From positions 1-39,647 of the forward strand of contig JAAZHX010000174.1 in assembly GCA_012510495.1 (NCBI GenBank): a stretch of 39,647 nt of DNA, in the 5' to 3' direction. This document shows positions 1-7,137 of this stretch, in pieces (position 1 is the stretch's first letter; the number at the start of each line of letters is the position of its first letter). The notes under the pieces are model-generated. The model had not been told where the DNA came from. It saw only the letters and a program-made list of their open reading frames with translations, and made no database searches. The translations under genes were made by a program, and so were the position numbers. This DNA is from Smithella sp. Its GTDB lineage: Bacteria; Desulfobacterota; Syntrophia; Syntrophales; Smithellaceae.

Positions 1-252
1 GCCGTCACCCACCCATACCAGAAGACATCCAACCCGGGATGCCAATGTTACGGCGGCATGAGATACACGCGATCCCGGTTCCAGCATCAAACATGCAACA
101 CTGCCTACTGGAATATGGGTGCGAACTCCATTCTTATCGACGACCACAAAAGCACCGTCCAGAACATCGAGATTTCCTTTTTCAACAAAGATAACTGAAA
201 CACGGTCTTTCATCGGAATCGGTTTGAGCGGCGGCAATATGGTTTCCGTCAC
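1..252 (-). CDS. cas1e: Cas1e, CRISPR integrase (N-terminal part, cut by window edge)
   Basis: The reverse strand is open from a GTG at 252-250 to the left edge. The 84 visible residues match the Cas1e N-terminus: an opening like LKPIPMKDRVSVIF, then DGAFVVVDKNGVRTHIPVGS, LEPGSRVSHAA and a final LLVWVGDG. Cas1 is the metal-dependent integrase that, with Cas2, inserts new spacers into the CRISPR array. A purine-rich GGGGG stretch 5-10 bases upstream is the likely ribosome site and supports the GTG start. The active-site Glu/His/Asp residues lie in the missing C-terminal part. It follows the Fic gene after 88 bases rather than directly following cas6e as in the usual order. cas2 and the array are expected beyond the left edge. 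Confidence 0.93.
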   Translation of the reverse strand, partial: MTETILPPLKPIPMKDRVSVIFVEKGNLDVLDGAFVVVDKNGVRTHIPVGSVACLMLEPGSRVSHAAVTLASRVGCLLVWVGDG

Positions 253-340
253 GATCAACCCCCTTTTTTCTTATTATCGCGTTTATTATTACGTTTATTG
301 GATGCTATCACCTTTCTCCATTTTACCTCCCGGCCTGTCC

Positions 341-1348
341 CTAAAGATCCAGTTTCCCTTCTTCACGAAGGTGTTCAAGAATCGTCCGAATCATCGGACG
401 ACTCACACCCGGACAGGCCTGCACGACTTCCCGAATTTCAAATTCGACGGGCAGATGTTTGACCGCTTCCTGCACACAGGCGGTTTTGGAACCACGATTG
501 GAACGCGCCGTGTTGACACGATTTTCAAATTCCTTATAAGCGGCAATCAGCAAGCCCAGATTGTACTCCCACCAGGGTATGATCGAATGACCACCTGTGT
601 GCCACTTTTCAGACACACGATTTAGGACGTCGTAATACCCCCCTTTGCTTTCCTCGATCAGCCGTTCCAAGCTGATATAGCGAACAACTTCATAACCGCC
701 GTGATGAAGCAACAGTGTTGTCAGCAGTCTAGACACACGCCCGTTTCCATCGGTAAACGGGTGAATACAAAGAAAATCGAGAACAAAGGCATAGGTAAGC
801 AGTAGATAATCTATTCGGCCTTCTTCCCAAAAACGAGTAAAGCGGCTGCATAACTCCTGCATGTAAAAAGGAGTTTCGCCGGCTGAAACCGGGACATAGC
901 GCGTAATCCAGCGGCCATCGGACAAACGTTCTTCGATGGTATTGTCGCGCCGCTTCCAACGACCTGCAGGCATATCCGTCTTGCTCAGCATATCCCGATG
1001 CATTTTGAGAATGGTGTCAGGTACAAGATCAATGCGGCTATGCATGTTTTGTATCCACGCCAGTACATTCTTGTAGCCGATAATCTCTGCCTCGAACTGA
1101 TTCCGTGGGGTAGCGTCCTTTTCCAGCAAGGGACGCAGACGCTCTTCCTCCACTGTAATGCCCTCAATCCGGTTGGACGATTCAGCGCTTTGGATCAATG
1201 CTGTCTGTCGAAGTGTGTTCAATGCCTGCGGTATTTGATTTTGCAACAAATCCTGTTGGCCCCGATATTCGCCCAACAGACGCAGCGTACCGGCAAATTC
1301 AATCGCTATCGACTGGCGTTCCAGAAAATCACGATCCAGTGATTTCAT
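341..1348 (-). CDS. Fic-domain protein (probable AMP-transferase) inside the cas operon
   Basis: This 335-residue protein has an intact Fic active-site motif HPFTDGNGR at residues 196-204. Fic enzymes usually transfer AMP from ATP to a hydroxyl on a target protein. An upstream S-x-x-x-E-G motif (S58 to G63, in SSNRIEG) matches the inhibitory helix of class II Fic proteins, so activity is probably self-restrained. The flap-like stretch GRWKRRDNTIE (about 129-139) fits the target-docking region. The last 60 residues look like a winged-helix module, suggesting DNA binding or self-regulation; this part is inference. It starts 26 bases after the Bro-N gene and ends 88 bases before cas1e, all on one strand, so it is probably co-transcribed with cas genes. 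Fic is not a core type I-E gene. The target is unknown. Confidence 0.9.
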   Translation of the reverse strand: MKSLDRDFLERQSIAIEFAGTLRLLGEYRGQQDLLQNQIPQALNTLRQTALIQSAESSNRIEGITVEEERLRPLLEKDATPRNQFEAEIIGYKNVLAWIQNMHSRIDLVPDTILKMHRDMLSKTDMPAGRWKRRDNTIEERLSDGRWITRYVPVSAGETPFYMQELCSRFTRFWEEGRIDYLLLTYAFVLDFLCIHPFTDGNGRVSRLLTTLLLHHGGYEVVRYISLERLIEESKGGYYDVLNRVSEKWHTGGHSIIPWWEYNLGLLIAAYKEFENRVNTARSNRGSKTACVQEAVKHLPVEFEIREVVQACPGVSRPMIRTILEHLREEGKLDL

Positions 1349-1374
1349 GGTTCATTCTTCTCCTGTTGCTTTGA

Positions 1375-2229
1375 TTATTTCTTCTCCAAACGTTTCCTCT
1401 TCTCCGGGGCATCCAGGTAGTTTTCTTTAGAGACGACCATCTTTTTCGTCTCTTTCTCCAACTTTTCGCGGGCGAAACCGGCTATCTTCCCGCCTTTTTT
1501 TGCGGCGGTGCGGTTTTCATCAAATCCCTGGGTATCTTGTGTTTTGGTAATCTCAGTTGTTGCGGCCTCACCCAGCATGGAAAAGATTAATTCCAGATCG
1601 TTCATATGATCCCGCAGATTTTCACGTTCCAGGCCTTTCAAGTCTTTGTACTCCGATGGTGTCAGGCCAAAGGTAGCTTTCGAGATTTCCGCCGTCAAGA
1701 TGGCGTATTCTCTTTCTTGGCCCACCTGCCGTTTTTTCCATTCATCGGTCAGCTCTGCCCGGATCGCAATGCCGCGCATCCGTTTTTCTATCCAGTCGTC
1801 GGAATAACCCTTGGCTCGATAAAGCGCTTTGGTTCTTTTGGTGGCCAGTTCAGGGTCTTCAATTTCCTGCACGCGCTCGTAGCCGACTCTGGCTAGCCAC
1901 CGCTTGAAAGGTTCGGCCTTAGGGGAGGGGATGGATTGGATAATGCGGAAAAGCCCTTCTGTATTGGCGCAATTAATCTTTTGATTTCCACCTTCGGTTT
2001 GCAGCAAAAGGGGGGTGGCAATTTGCCCCCACCCTTTAGATAACTCCGTGTCACGCCTGCGCATATCCTTGATGTAACCTGATGGGTCTTTCGAATCGGT
2101 CAAGACTGCAACCACATCCACAATAGCAAACCACCACTCGTCATTATGCAATGTGCGTCGAATGTTTTTTTTCTGAAAGACAACAATCCGAGATTCTTCC
2201 GCTTTTTCCATATTTTTTTTTGTTCCCAT
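1375..2229 (-). CDS. Bro-N / DinD-type protein
   Basis: This 284-residue protein opens with a Bro-N (BRO family N-terminal) domain at roughly residues 15-115: VVFQKKNIRRT, WWFAIVDVVAVLTDS, then the family signature FRIIQSIPSPKAEPFK and WLARVGYER. The rest (TKRTKALYRAKGYSDDWIEKR, then a Lys/Glu-rich tail) resembles DinD, the DNA-damage-inducible protein reported to act on RecA filaments in E. coli. Bro-N domains are common in phage antirepressors and DNA-binding proteins. A GTG at 2232 is an alternative start; I prefer the ATG at 2229, which overlaps the stop of the upstream remnant (TGATG). The tail is very basic. Its position beside a Fic gene inside a cas operon is unusual. A role in DNA damage or phage sensing is plausible but unproven. 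Confidence 0.82.
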   Translation of the reverse strand: MGTKKNMEKAEESRIVVFQKKNIRRTLHNDEWWFAIVDVVAVLTDSKDPSGYIKDMRRRDTELSKGWGQIATPLLLQTEGGNQKINCANTEGLFRIIQSIPSPKAEPFKRWLARVGYERVQEIEDPELATKRTKALYRAKGYSDDWIEKRMRGIAIRAELTDEWKKRQVGQEREYAILTAEISKATFGLTPSEYKDLKGLERENLRDHMNDLELIFSMLGEAATTEITKTQDTQGFDENRTAAKKGGKIAGFAREKLEKETKKMVVSKENYLDAPEKRKRLEKK

Positions 2230-2457
2230 CACACCCTCTGTTCAGTTGTAAGAATTTCTTTATAGCTCCCGGACATATGATTGAATTGAAAAATATTATT
2301 TGGCATTTGACCCTTGTTGTTCATCCGCATAATTCCGTCGTCTGTTTCCGTTTTCAGTCGGCTACAATTTATCATCGACTGAATGCCTTGTTTCGACCCG
2401 CTCATCGCAATGCCGCCGAATTTTGTAACCTTCAAAGATCACCGAAGAATTGGTCAT
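2229..2457 (-). pseudogene. Decayed Bro-N/DinD-type gene fragment
   Basis: Just after cas6e a strong ribosome site (AAGGAG) precedes an ATG at 2457. The first frame reads MTNSSVIFEGYKIRRHCDE, the usual opening of Bro-N/DinD-type proteins, but it stops after 31 residues at 2364-2362. A second frame then carries INCSRLKTETDDGIMRMNN, resembling the later NC-x-RLK-x-DGKMR segment of the same family. So a once functional gene has lost internal sequence and shifted frame. It has no frame in common with the intact gene that starts at its end. A functional short peptide of 31 residues cannot be excluded, but decay explains the data better. Confidence 0.6.
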
Positions 2458-2476
2458 GAGATTTCTCCTTATTACA

Positions 2477-3148
2477 TTACACCCGCCGCACAAGCATCAT
2501 ACCGCAACCGAAACCTTTTGCGGGACCAATTCCTTTAAAGAGGCATTTATCAATAAATACATCCGGGTCCATAACCGTAAGAATGCCGTTTATATCGATC
2601 GTACTCAAGCTTATGGGACTGTTTCCTTTTCTTTTAAAGAATTTGTGTTGTCGATAGCCATCCACTCTCACATTGTTGGATGTTACGCTGAAACCGTGGG
2701 TGACTGCTCGTTCTTCCAGCCATTGCAGACCATATTTCTGGACAATGTCGGGCATGTCGCAATCTTTACCTTCTTTCTTCAATTTCAATTTTTCTTCCAT
2801 AATCACGTCATGACGTTTTTGCTTTCCGTTCTCTTCACGTTTGGCACGGATTGGATTAGCACACACGGTAAACCCAAGAAGCTGACCAGACCAAAGTTTC
2901 GGCTTGTATTCCTTCGTGTGGATTTGCCATATCTTTGCATCACCTGAGGGTTTACGTTCCGAAACAGTGTAAAATGTCGGTGTGCCATTACGTGCTTCGT
3001 AACGGTAAATGAAGTCGCGCTTTCGATCTTCATGGTCGGCAAACAGTTGCCAAACAAGTTGATGAGACTGATATCCTGTATGACTGGCAAGCACATTAAC
3101 ATCATGAGGAGAAAGGCCTTTTTGCAGTGTAATCATACTGAAATACAT
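2477..3148 (-). CDS. cas6e: Cas6e (CasE/Cse3), crRNA-processing endoribonuclease
   Basis: At 223 residues it has the usual Cas6e length. Cas6e cuts the pre-crRNA in each repeat and stays bound to the 3' hairpin as part of Cascade. The N-terminal region holds LASHTGYQSHQLVWQLF, where the family has its catalytic His, followed by RDFIYRYE. The C-terminus GIGPAKGFGCGMMLVRRV is the family's glycine-rich RNA-binding loop. The ATG at 3148 has an AAGGAGG ribosome site embedded in the end of cas5e, so the two genes are tightly linked, only two bases apart. The next gene leftward is not cas1e but the decayed Bro-N fragment. Confidence 0.95.
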   Translation of the reverse strand: MYFSMITLQKGLSPHDVNVLASHTGYQSHQLVWQLFADHEDRKRDFIYRYEARNGTPTFYTVSERKPSGDAKIWQIHTKEYKPKLWSGQLLGFTVCANPIRAKREENGKQKRHDVIMEEKLKLKKEGKDCDMPDIVQKYGLQWLEERAVTHGFSVTSNNVRVDGYRQHKFFKRKGNSPISLSTIDINGILTVMDPDVFIDKCLFKGIGPAKGFGCGMMLVRRV

Positions 3149-3150
3149 CG

Positions 3151-3867
3151 CTATTCCTCCTTTTTAAAAACGCCATAGTTTTCAAGGCGGTCACTAAACT
3201 GCCAGCGCTTTCGCGAACGTGGCTCGTCTCTTCGGGTAATGACGTGTTGAAGTGCAATGCCGCTTGCGATATTGGTTTCCCAATAAACATTCGTAGTTGT
3301 TTTCGAAGTGATATCTGACAATTCAGCTATTGGTGGCACGGTCATCAGTGCATCCCGTAGTGTCTCGGCCTTGATGATCAGAGGATGAATCGGCATAGCC
3401 AAAGGACATGATTTGCGGCCAAGATAGAGCGTAAAGACGGGTTTTTGCAATGCAGCTGCTATTTGTTCGACAGAATAAGGAGCGTCTTTGACCACAGTGA
3501 TGGCCACGGTATAAACTGCATCGCATCTATAATCACGACTGGACAAAATAGTGTTAAGCTCTTCCTTCTTTGCCAGTTCGGATCGTCGTGTATCATGCGA
3601 CACACCTTTTTTGGCTGAAGGAACCTGGGTTGTATGATAGTCGCGCATAAGCACACCCATAGCGTCAATCCTAACAGCGAATGAGCAGGCAGCCGCCAGT
3701 GAATTCTGCCGTTCTTCCTCGTCGCGCCGGATACCAAGCGCCGCCGCCAATAGACCAATAATGGCCGATTTGCTCGGATGGGCGTAGCTTGGCCGGTATT
3801 CCCCAACGGCTATATCCCCCCAGGAAGCCAGCGGCCCATACAACTGAAACAGAAGGTAGTCTTTCAT
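3151..3867 (-). CDS. cas5e: Cas5e (CasD), Cascade subunit
   Basis: This 238-residue protein begins with the Cas5e signature LLFQLYGPLASWGDIAVGEY, followed by YAHPSKSAIIGLLAAALGI. In Cascade, Cas5e binds the 5' handle of the crRNA and caps the Cas7 backbone. Further recognisable segments are LMRDYHTTQVPS and LYLGRKSCPLAMPI, with an EPRSRKRWQFSDR segment near the end. It starts four bases after cas7e ends and is followed by cas6e after two bases, which fits a single transcript. Length and motifs are normal, with no sign of disruption. Confidence 0.95.
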   Translation of the reverse strand: MKDYLLFQLYGPLASWGDIAVGEYRPSYAHPSKSAIIGLLAAALGIRRDEEERQNSLAAACSFAVRIDAMGVLMRDYHTTQVPSAKKGVSHDTRRSELAKKEELNTILSSRDYRCDAVYTVAITVVKDAPYSVEQIAAALQKPVFTLYLGRKSCPLAMPIHPLIIKAETLRDALMTVPPIAELSDITSKTTTNVYWETNIASGIALQHVITRRDEPRSRKRWQFSDRLENYGVFKKEE

Positions 3868-3871
3868 AATC

Positions 3872-4921
3872 TTACTCCGTCACGAAAGTAATAATCTCTT
3901 TAAGGCTGCCTTCACCGGTCTCCGCGTTCATGGTTTTTGTGGCTTCGGCGCACTTGCCATAAACCGCCTCCATGTTTGCCCACTTTTTATCAAGGGCTTC
4001 AATGGCTTTGCTTAAAATATCTTCACCTTTGATCGGTTTTAGAAAAGCCACAGAAAGAGAGCGGGGTTGTTGTTCACCCTTCTCTGCAAGGATATATGAA
4101 GCATAGGCACGGGATGCAAAACTATTTTGCTTACCGTTCGGTGATACTTTTGCGGCGGCTTCAACCAGCGCCTCCATCGCCTTATCGGCAAGCACCTTGC
4201 CCCCAATGTTTTCCTGCAACAAATCACGGTTGATGCAGATATAAAGGTAGAATACGCCTGCGCCGAATTCTGTTTCGCCAATATGAGCCGCGCCCATGTC
4301 CTCGTCCCCTTTATTCAGGTCGTCAACCGCGGTAAAGTAATCATCTTCGACAGCCACATCGTGAACGGTTATGGCATGGGCAACCTGCACGGCAGCTTCA
4401 GTATTGAAAGCAGGTGAACTGGCCAGCATTCTTCCAAACATGGCGATGTCAGCGGCTGTATGACTTTCTTTGAGCAATTTCAGATCATCAGAGGACGGGG
4501 CGGCCTTGGTTGTGGCCAGTTTGTCTACAAGCACATCTATTGCTTTTTTTTCCTCCGGGCTGAAGTGAGCAAGTTGTTCGATTTCCAGTTCTTCCAGCGG
4601 CTTAGCCGCGTTAGCCTTTTTAGCTTTACCGAAAACCTCGGCAATCTGTTTAGCCCATTCTTTGGCATCCTCTGTAACACCTTTTGATTTCAGTGCTTCA
4701 TACACCTCTATGCCCATTGTTTTGGTGCGGGTACCGATATGACCTTTCATTGCTTCAGCAAAAATAGATGAAGTCCGCCATGCCCGTTTTAAGCTTTGGG
4801 AAGATACTCTCAATCGGTTTTTGCCGCCCATAATGGCTGTTTTGGGTCGGCCCAGATCATCACGGTTCAGGTTTGATGGCGGATAGGATGTCAGCAGATG
4901 CAGTTGAATAAAGTTACTCAT
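3872..4921 (-). CDS. cas7e: Cas7e (CasC/Cse4), Cascade backbone subunit
   Basis: About 349 residues, normal for Cas7e. Six copies form the helical backbone that holds the crRNA in Cascade. The start reads MSNFIQLHLLTSYPPSNLNRDDLGRPK, followed by the family segment GGKNRLRVSSQSLKRAWR; FGAGVFYLYICIN and ASRAYASYILAE follow later. I chose the ATG at 4921 rather than 4927 because the AGGAG ribosome site is eight bases from the former but only two from the latter, and because the MSNF opening matches Cas7e proteins. It lies 27 bases after cse2, in the same orientation, and precedes cas5e. Confidence 0.95.
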   Translation of the reverse strand: MSNFIQLHLLTSYPPSNLNRDDLGRPKTAIMGGKNRLRVSSQSLKRAWRTSSIFAEAMKGHIGTRTKTMGIEVYEALKSKGVTEDAKEWAKQIAEVFGKAKKANAAKPLEELEIEQLAHFSPEEKKAIDVLVDKLATTKAAPSSDDLKLLKESHTAADIAMFGRMLASSPAFNTEAAVQVAHAITVHDVAVEDDYFTAVDDLNKGDEDMGAAHIGETEFGAGVFYLYICINRDLLQENIGGKVLADKAMEALVEAAAKVSPNGKQNSFASRAYASYILAEKGEQQPRSLSVAFLKPIKGEDILSKAIEALDKKWANMEAVYGKCAEATKTMNAETGEGSLKEIITFVTE

Positions 4922-4948
4922 GTTCATTTCTCCTTTTTGTGAGGTAAT

Positions 4949-5449
4949 TTATTGTTCAGACGGCGACTTTGAATAGTATTCAAAAGCCCATTGTTTCCGT
5001 GTTCTGTCATTCCAAAAATATACGCTGTTAGCAAGACTCTGCAAATTGACCGCACCGCCCAGTAGTGCCACAACGCGCCCCATGGCGCTAAACAGGCCAT
5101 CGGCCTCTTTAACTTTAAGTAAGCGTCGAAAGCGCAAACCGCTTACTCTTGCAGAACCGTCCGCCTTGCCTGTCGCCATTTGTTCAGCCAGCGTGCTTTC
5201 AGTTACGTCCATTTTTACGCGCGCCGCCAGTCCTGCCACCAGAGCGAGCGCATTATCGTTGACTGCGCCATGTTTTCCAACAGCAATGCGCAAGCGGTGA
5301 TAAGCAGGTGTGAACACCACTTCTGTCAAAGTAGCGCAACGGCGCAGTTCGGCCCGGTCACCCCTGCTGGCATCTAACGCTTGCCACCATAAAGAAAGCG
5401 CCTGGGTCTCGGGTGAATCTGTGTTGAATCTCAAGTATGTTGTTGCCAT
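4949..5449 (-). CDS. cse2: Cse2 (CasB/Cas11e), Cascade small subunit
   Basis: This 166-residue, mostly helical protein fits Cse2, present in two copies per Cascade and helping to hold the unwound target strand. Recognisable segments are SLWWQALDASRGDRAELRRC, TEVVFTPAYHRL and, near the end, VSGLRFRRLLKVKEADGLF. The ATG at 5449 has an AAGGAGG ribosome site. It lies 29 bases after cse1 and before cas7e, the standard type I-E order. Confidence 0.93.
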   Translation of the reverse strand: MATTYLRFNTDSPETQALSLWWQALDASRGDRAELRRCATLTEVVFTPAYHRLRIAVGKHGAVNDNALALVAGLAARVKMDVTESTLAEQMATGKADGSARVSGLRFRRLLKVKEADGLFSAMGRVVALLGGAVNLQSLANSVYFWNDRTRKQWAFEYYSKSPSEQ

Positions 5450-5478
5450 GCCTCCTCCTTTCTTGATGCAATTCGATT

Positions 5479-7137
5479 TTATAAATTAAGAAGATTTTTA
5501 ACTTTGCTTCCCCGATTGAATTTTCTCATTTCGTTTCTGGCAATCACAATTCGTTTTGGATTGGAATCCTCAATCGGTAACTCCCAAGAATAGGCATCGA
5601 AAAGTCTTTCTGCTTCTAAGCAAAGGCAATTATGCCAATTCATTAGATACGCAATCATCTCCATTTTATTCTCGTAAGTCTTTGTGATATCGGCTAATAA
5701 TGCGTAAAACAAGGCTTCAGTATTTTGCCAAAATAACGATTCTATTGAAATCAGAGATGTATTCTCTTTTGTTTCGAAAAGTACTTTTGATCGGCGCTTA
5801 TCTTCATCAGCAGGAAGTTTTTTTATGTCTTTGTATTCCCATTTTATTTTATTTGTTATTGGGTCAACAATGGGTTTGCCATGAATTGCGTTTTTAAGGG
5901 CAATACGCAGATTTTTCCCAACAATTACGGCAGACTTGATAACAGATGCAACTGTATTTTCATATTCCGTTCTTATAGACGGATCAATGTATAGCAAGGG
6001 CATCCTCGATTCATACCAACAACGTGCATTCATATTTTTCATGTCATAACCAAAGGCCCAAAGACGGAATTGCCAACCAGCACGATGTCGGTTATTAATA
6101 AATTCATGAACGATACGGGCAGGCATTTTCTTATCGTTATTATCCTGTTGAACAAGACCAAGCCAATGTCGGTATGTAACACCACCTGGTTGAGGATGGG
6201 TAGGTATTAGCTCGTCTTTACCTATGCTATATGGTGAAAGCGGATGTAACCAAGAACCGGTAAAATTCATGCCAAAGTTCTTTTGTTGATATTGACTAAT
6301 TAATGAATCTGATAATTGACCGCACGTGTCGCAATAACCGTTCATAAGATAATCTGTGTTAAGCCTGATGCGCCGCGGCATTCCCCAAAACATCACAGCT
6401 GGATGAAAATCGCCTGGCTGACAAACATTTTCCTCAGTCTCGCTTGTCCTAGTCTTAGTCATCCATGGGAATTTGGCGTCGTCCGTAATTAGTTTCGGGT
6501 TACAGCAGATATTTAAAAACGCACCGTGCTCCAAAACATTCAACCAAATAAGTTGCCAAAGAGTGTCATGTTGCTTGTCACCAGCAATAATGGTTGTCAG
6601 TGGTCCACCGCCTCTCAATGAGGTTCTATTACCTTGACCGCCAGCTGGTGCATTAATCTGCATCGTAAGAAGTGCTATAGCTGAACATGACGGACATATC
6701 TTTTTCACTGTATTGCGTTTGATAAAATGATCTGTGTTTTTTTTTGTAGTGCTATCCCCAGGCATGTCAATCAGTATTCCATCGATATTGCCTTGTGAAA
6801 CCGTAAGTGCATCGTAATCCTGCATAAATCTTGGACCATCGCCACCAAGCTCAAAGGCATGATGCACTGATGAGAAGGCTGCGTTCAATTCCTCCGGGGC
6901 TGGCGGCTCAATAAGCTTTTTGCGCCATTCTGCTCCATTTTGCGGCGCTGCAACTGTCTGGACGAGACCAATCAGAAATTGAATCAGCGCACCGTTAAAG
7001 TCCGACCGTGGTGCGTCAAGCGACATAACCGGATTTTCTTTGAACTGATCCGTAACCTCGTAGGGCGCTATCATGGTTTTTGTCCCATCTCGTCTTCTTA
7101 CTGGTATCCATTGCTCATCAATCAGATTAAACTGCAT
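5479..7137 (-). CDS. cse1: Cse1 (CasA/Cas8e), large Cascade subunit
   Basis: At 552 residues this is the large subunit that recognises the PAM, starts target unwinding and recruits Cas3. It opens with FNLIDEQWIPVRRRDGT, the standard Cse1 start, and contains the conserved PAGGQGNRTSLRGGGPLTT region with its Gly-rich loop, plus the GDFHPAVMFWGMPRRIRL segment. Cys pairs at CPSC and CDTCG may bind metal. Its ATG directly abuts the cas3 stop, and the AAGGAGG ribosome site lies inside the end of cas3. The base composition is clearly more AT-rich than the chromosome further right, a sign of transfer. Confidence 0.94.
   Translation of the reverse strand: MQFNLIDEQWIPVRRRDGTKTMIAPYEVTDQFKENPVMSLDAPRSDFNGALIQFLIGLVQTVAAPQNGAEWRKKLIEPPAPEELNAAFSSVHHAFELGGDGPRFMQDYDALTVSQGNIDGILIDMPGDSTTKKNTDHFIKRNTVKKICPSCSAIALLTMQINAPAGGQGNRTSLRGGGPLTTIIAGDKQHDTLWQLIWLNVLEHGAFLNICCNPKLITDDAKFPWMTKTRTSETEENVCQPGDFHPAVMFWGMPRRIRLNTDYLMNGYCDTCGQLSDSLISQYQQKNFGMNFTGSWLHPLSPYSIGKDELIPTHPQPGGVTYRHWLGLVQQDNNDKKMPARIVHEFINNRHRAGWQFRLWAFGYDMKNMNARCWYESRMPLLYIDPSIRTEYENTVASVIKSAVIVGKNLRIALKNAIHGKPIVDPITNKIKWEYKDIKKLPADEDKRRSKVLFETKENTSLISIESLFWQNTEALFYALLADITKTYENKMEMIAYLMNWHNCLCLEAERLFDAYSWELPIEDSNPKRIVIARNEMRKFNRGSKVKNLLNL

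Noticed and set aside
119-625. A 168-codon plus-strand frame at the left edge
   Set aside because: It overlaps the clear cas1e and Fic genes on the minus strand.
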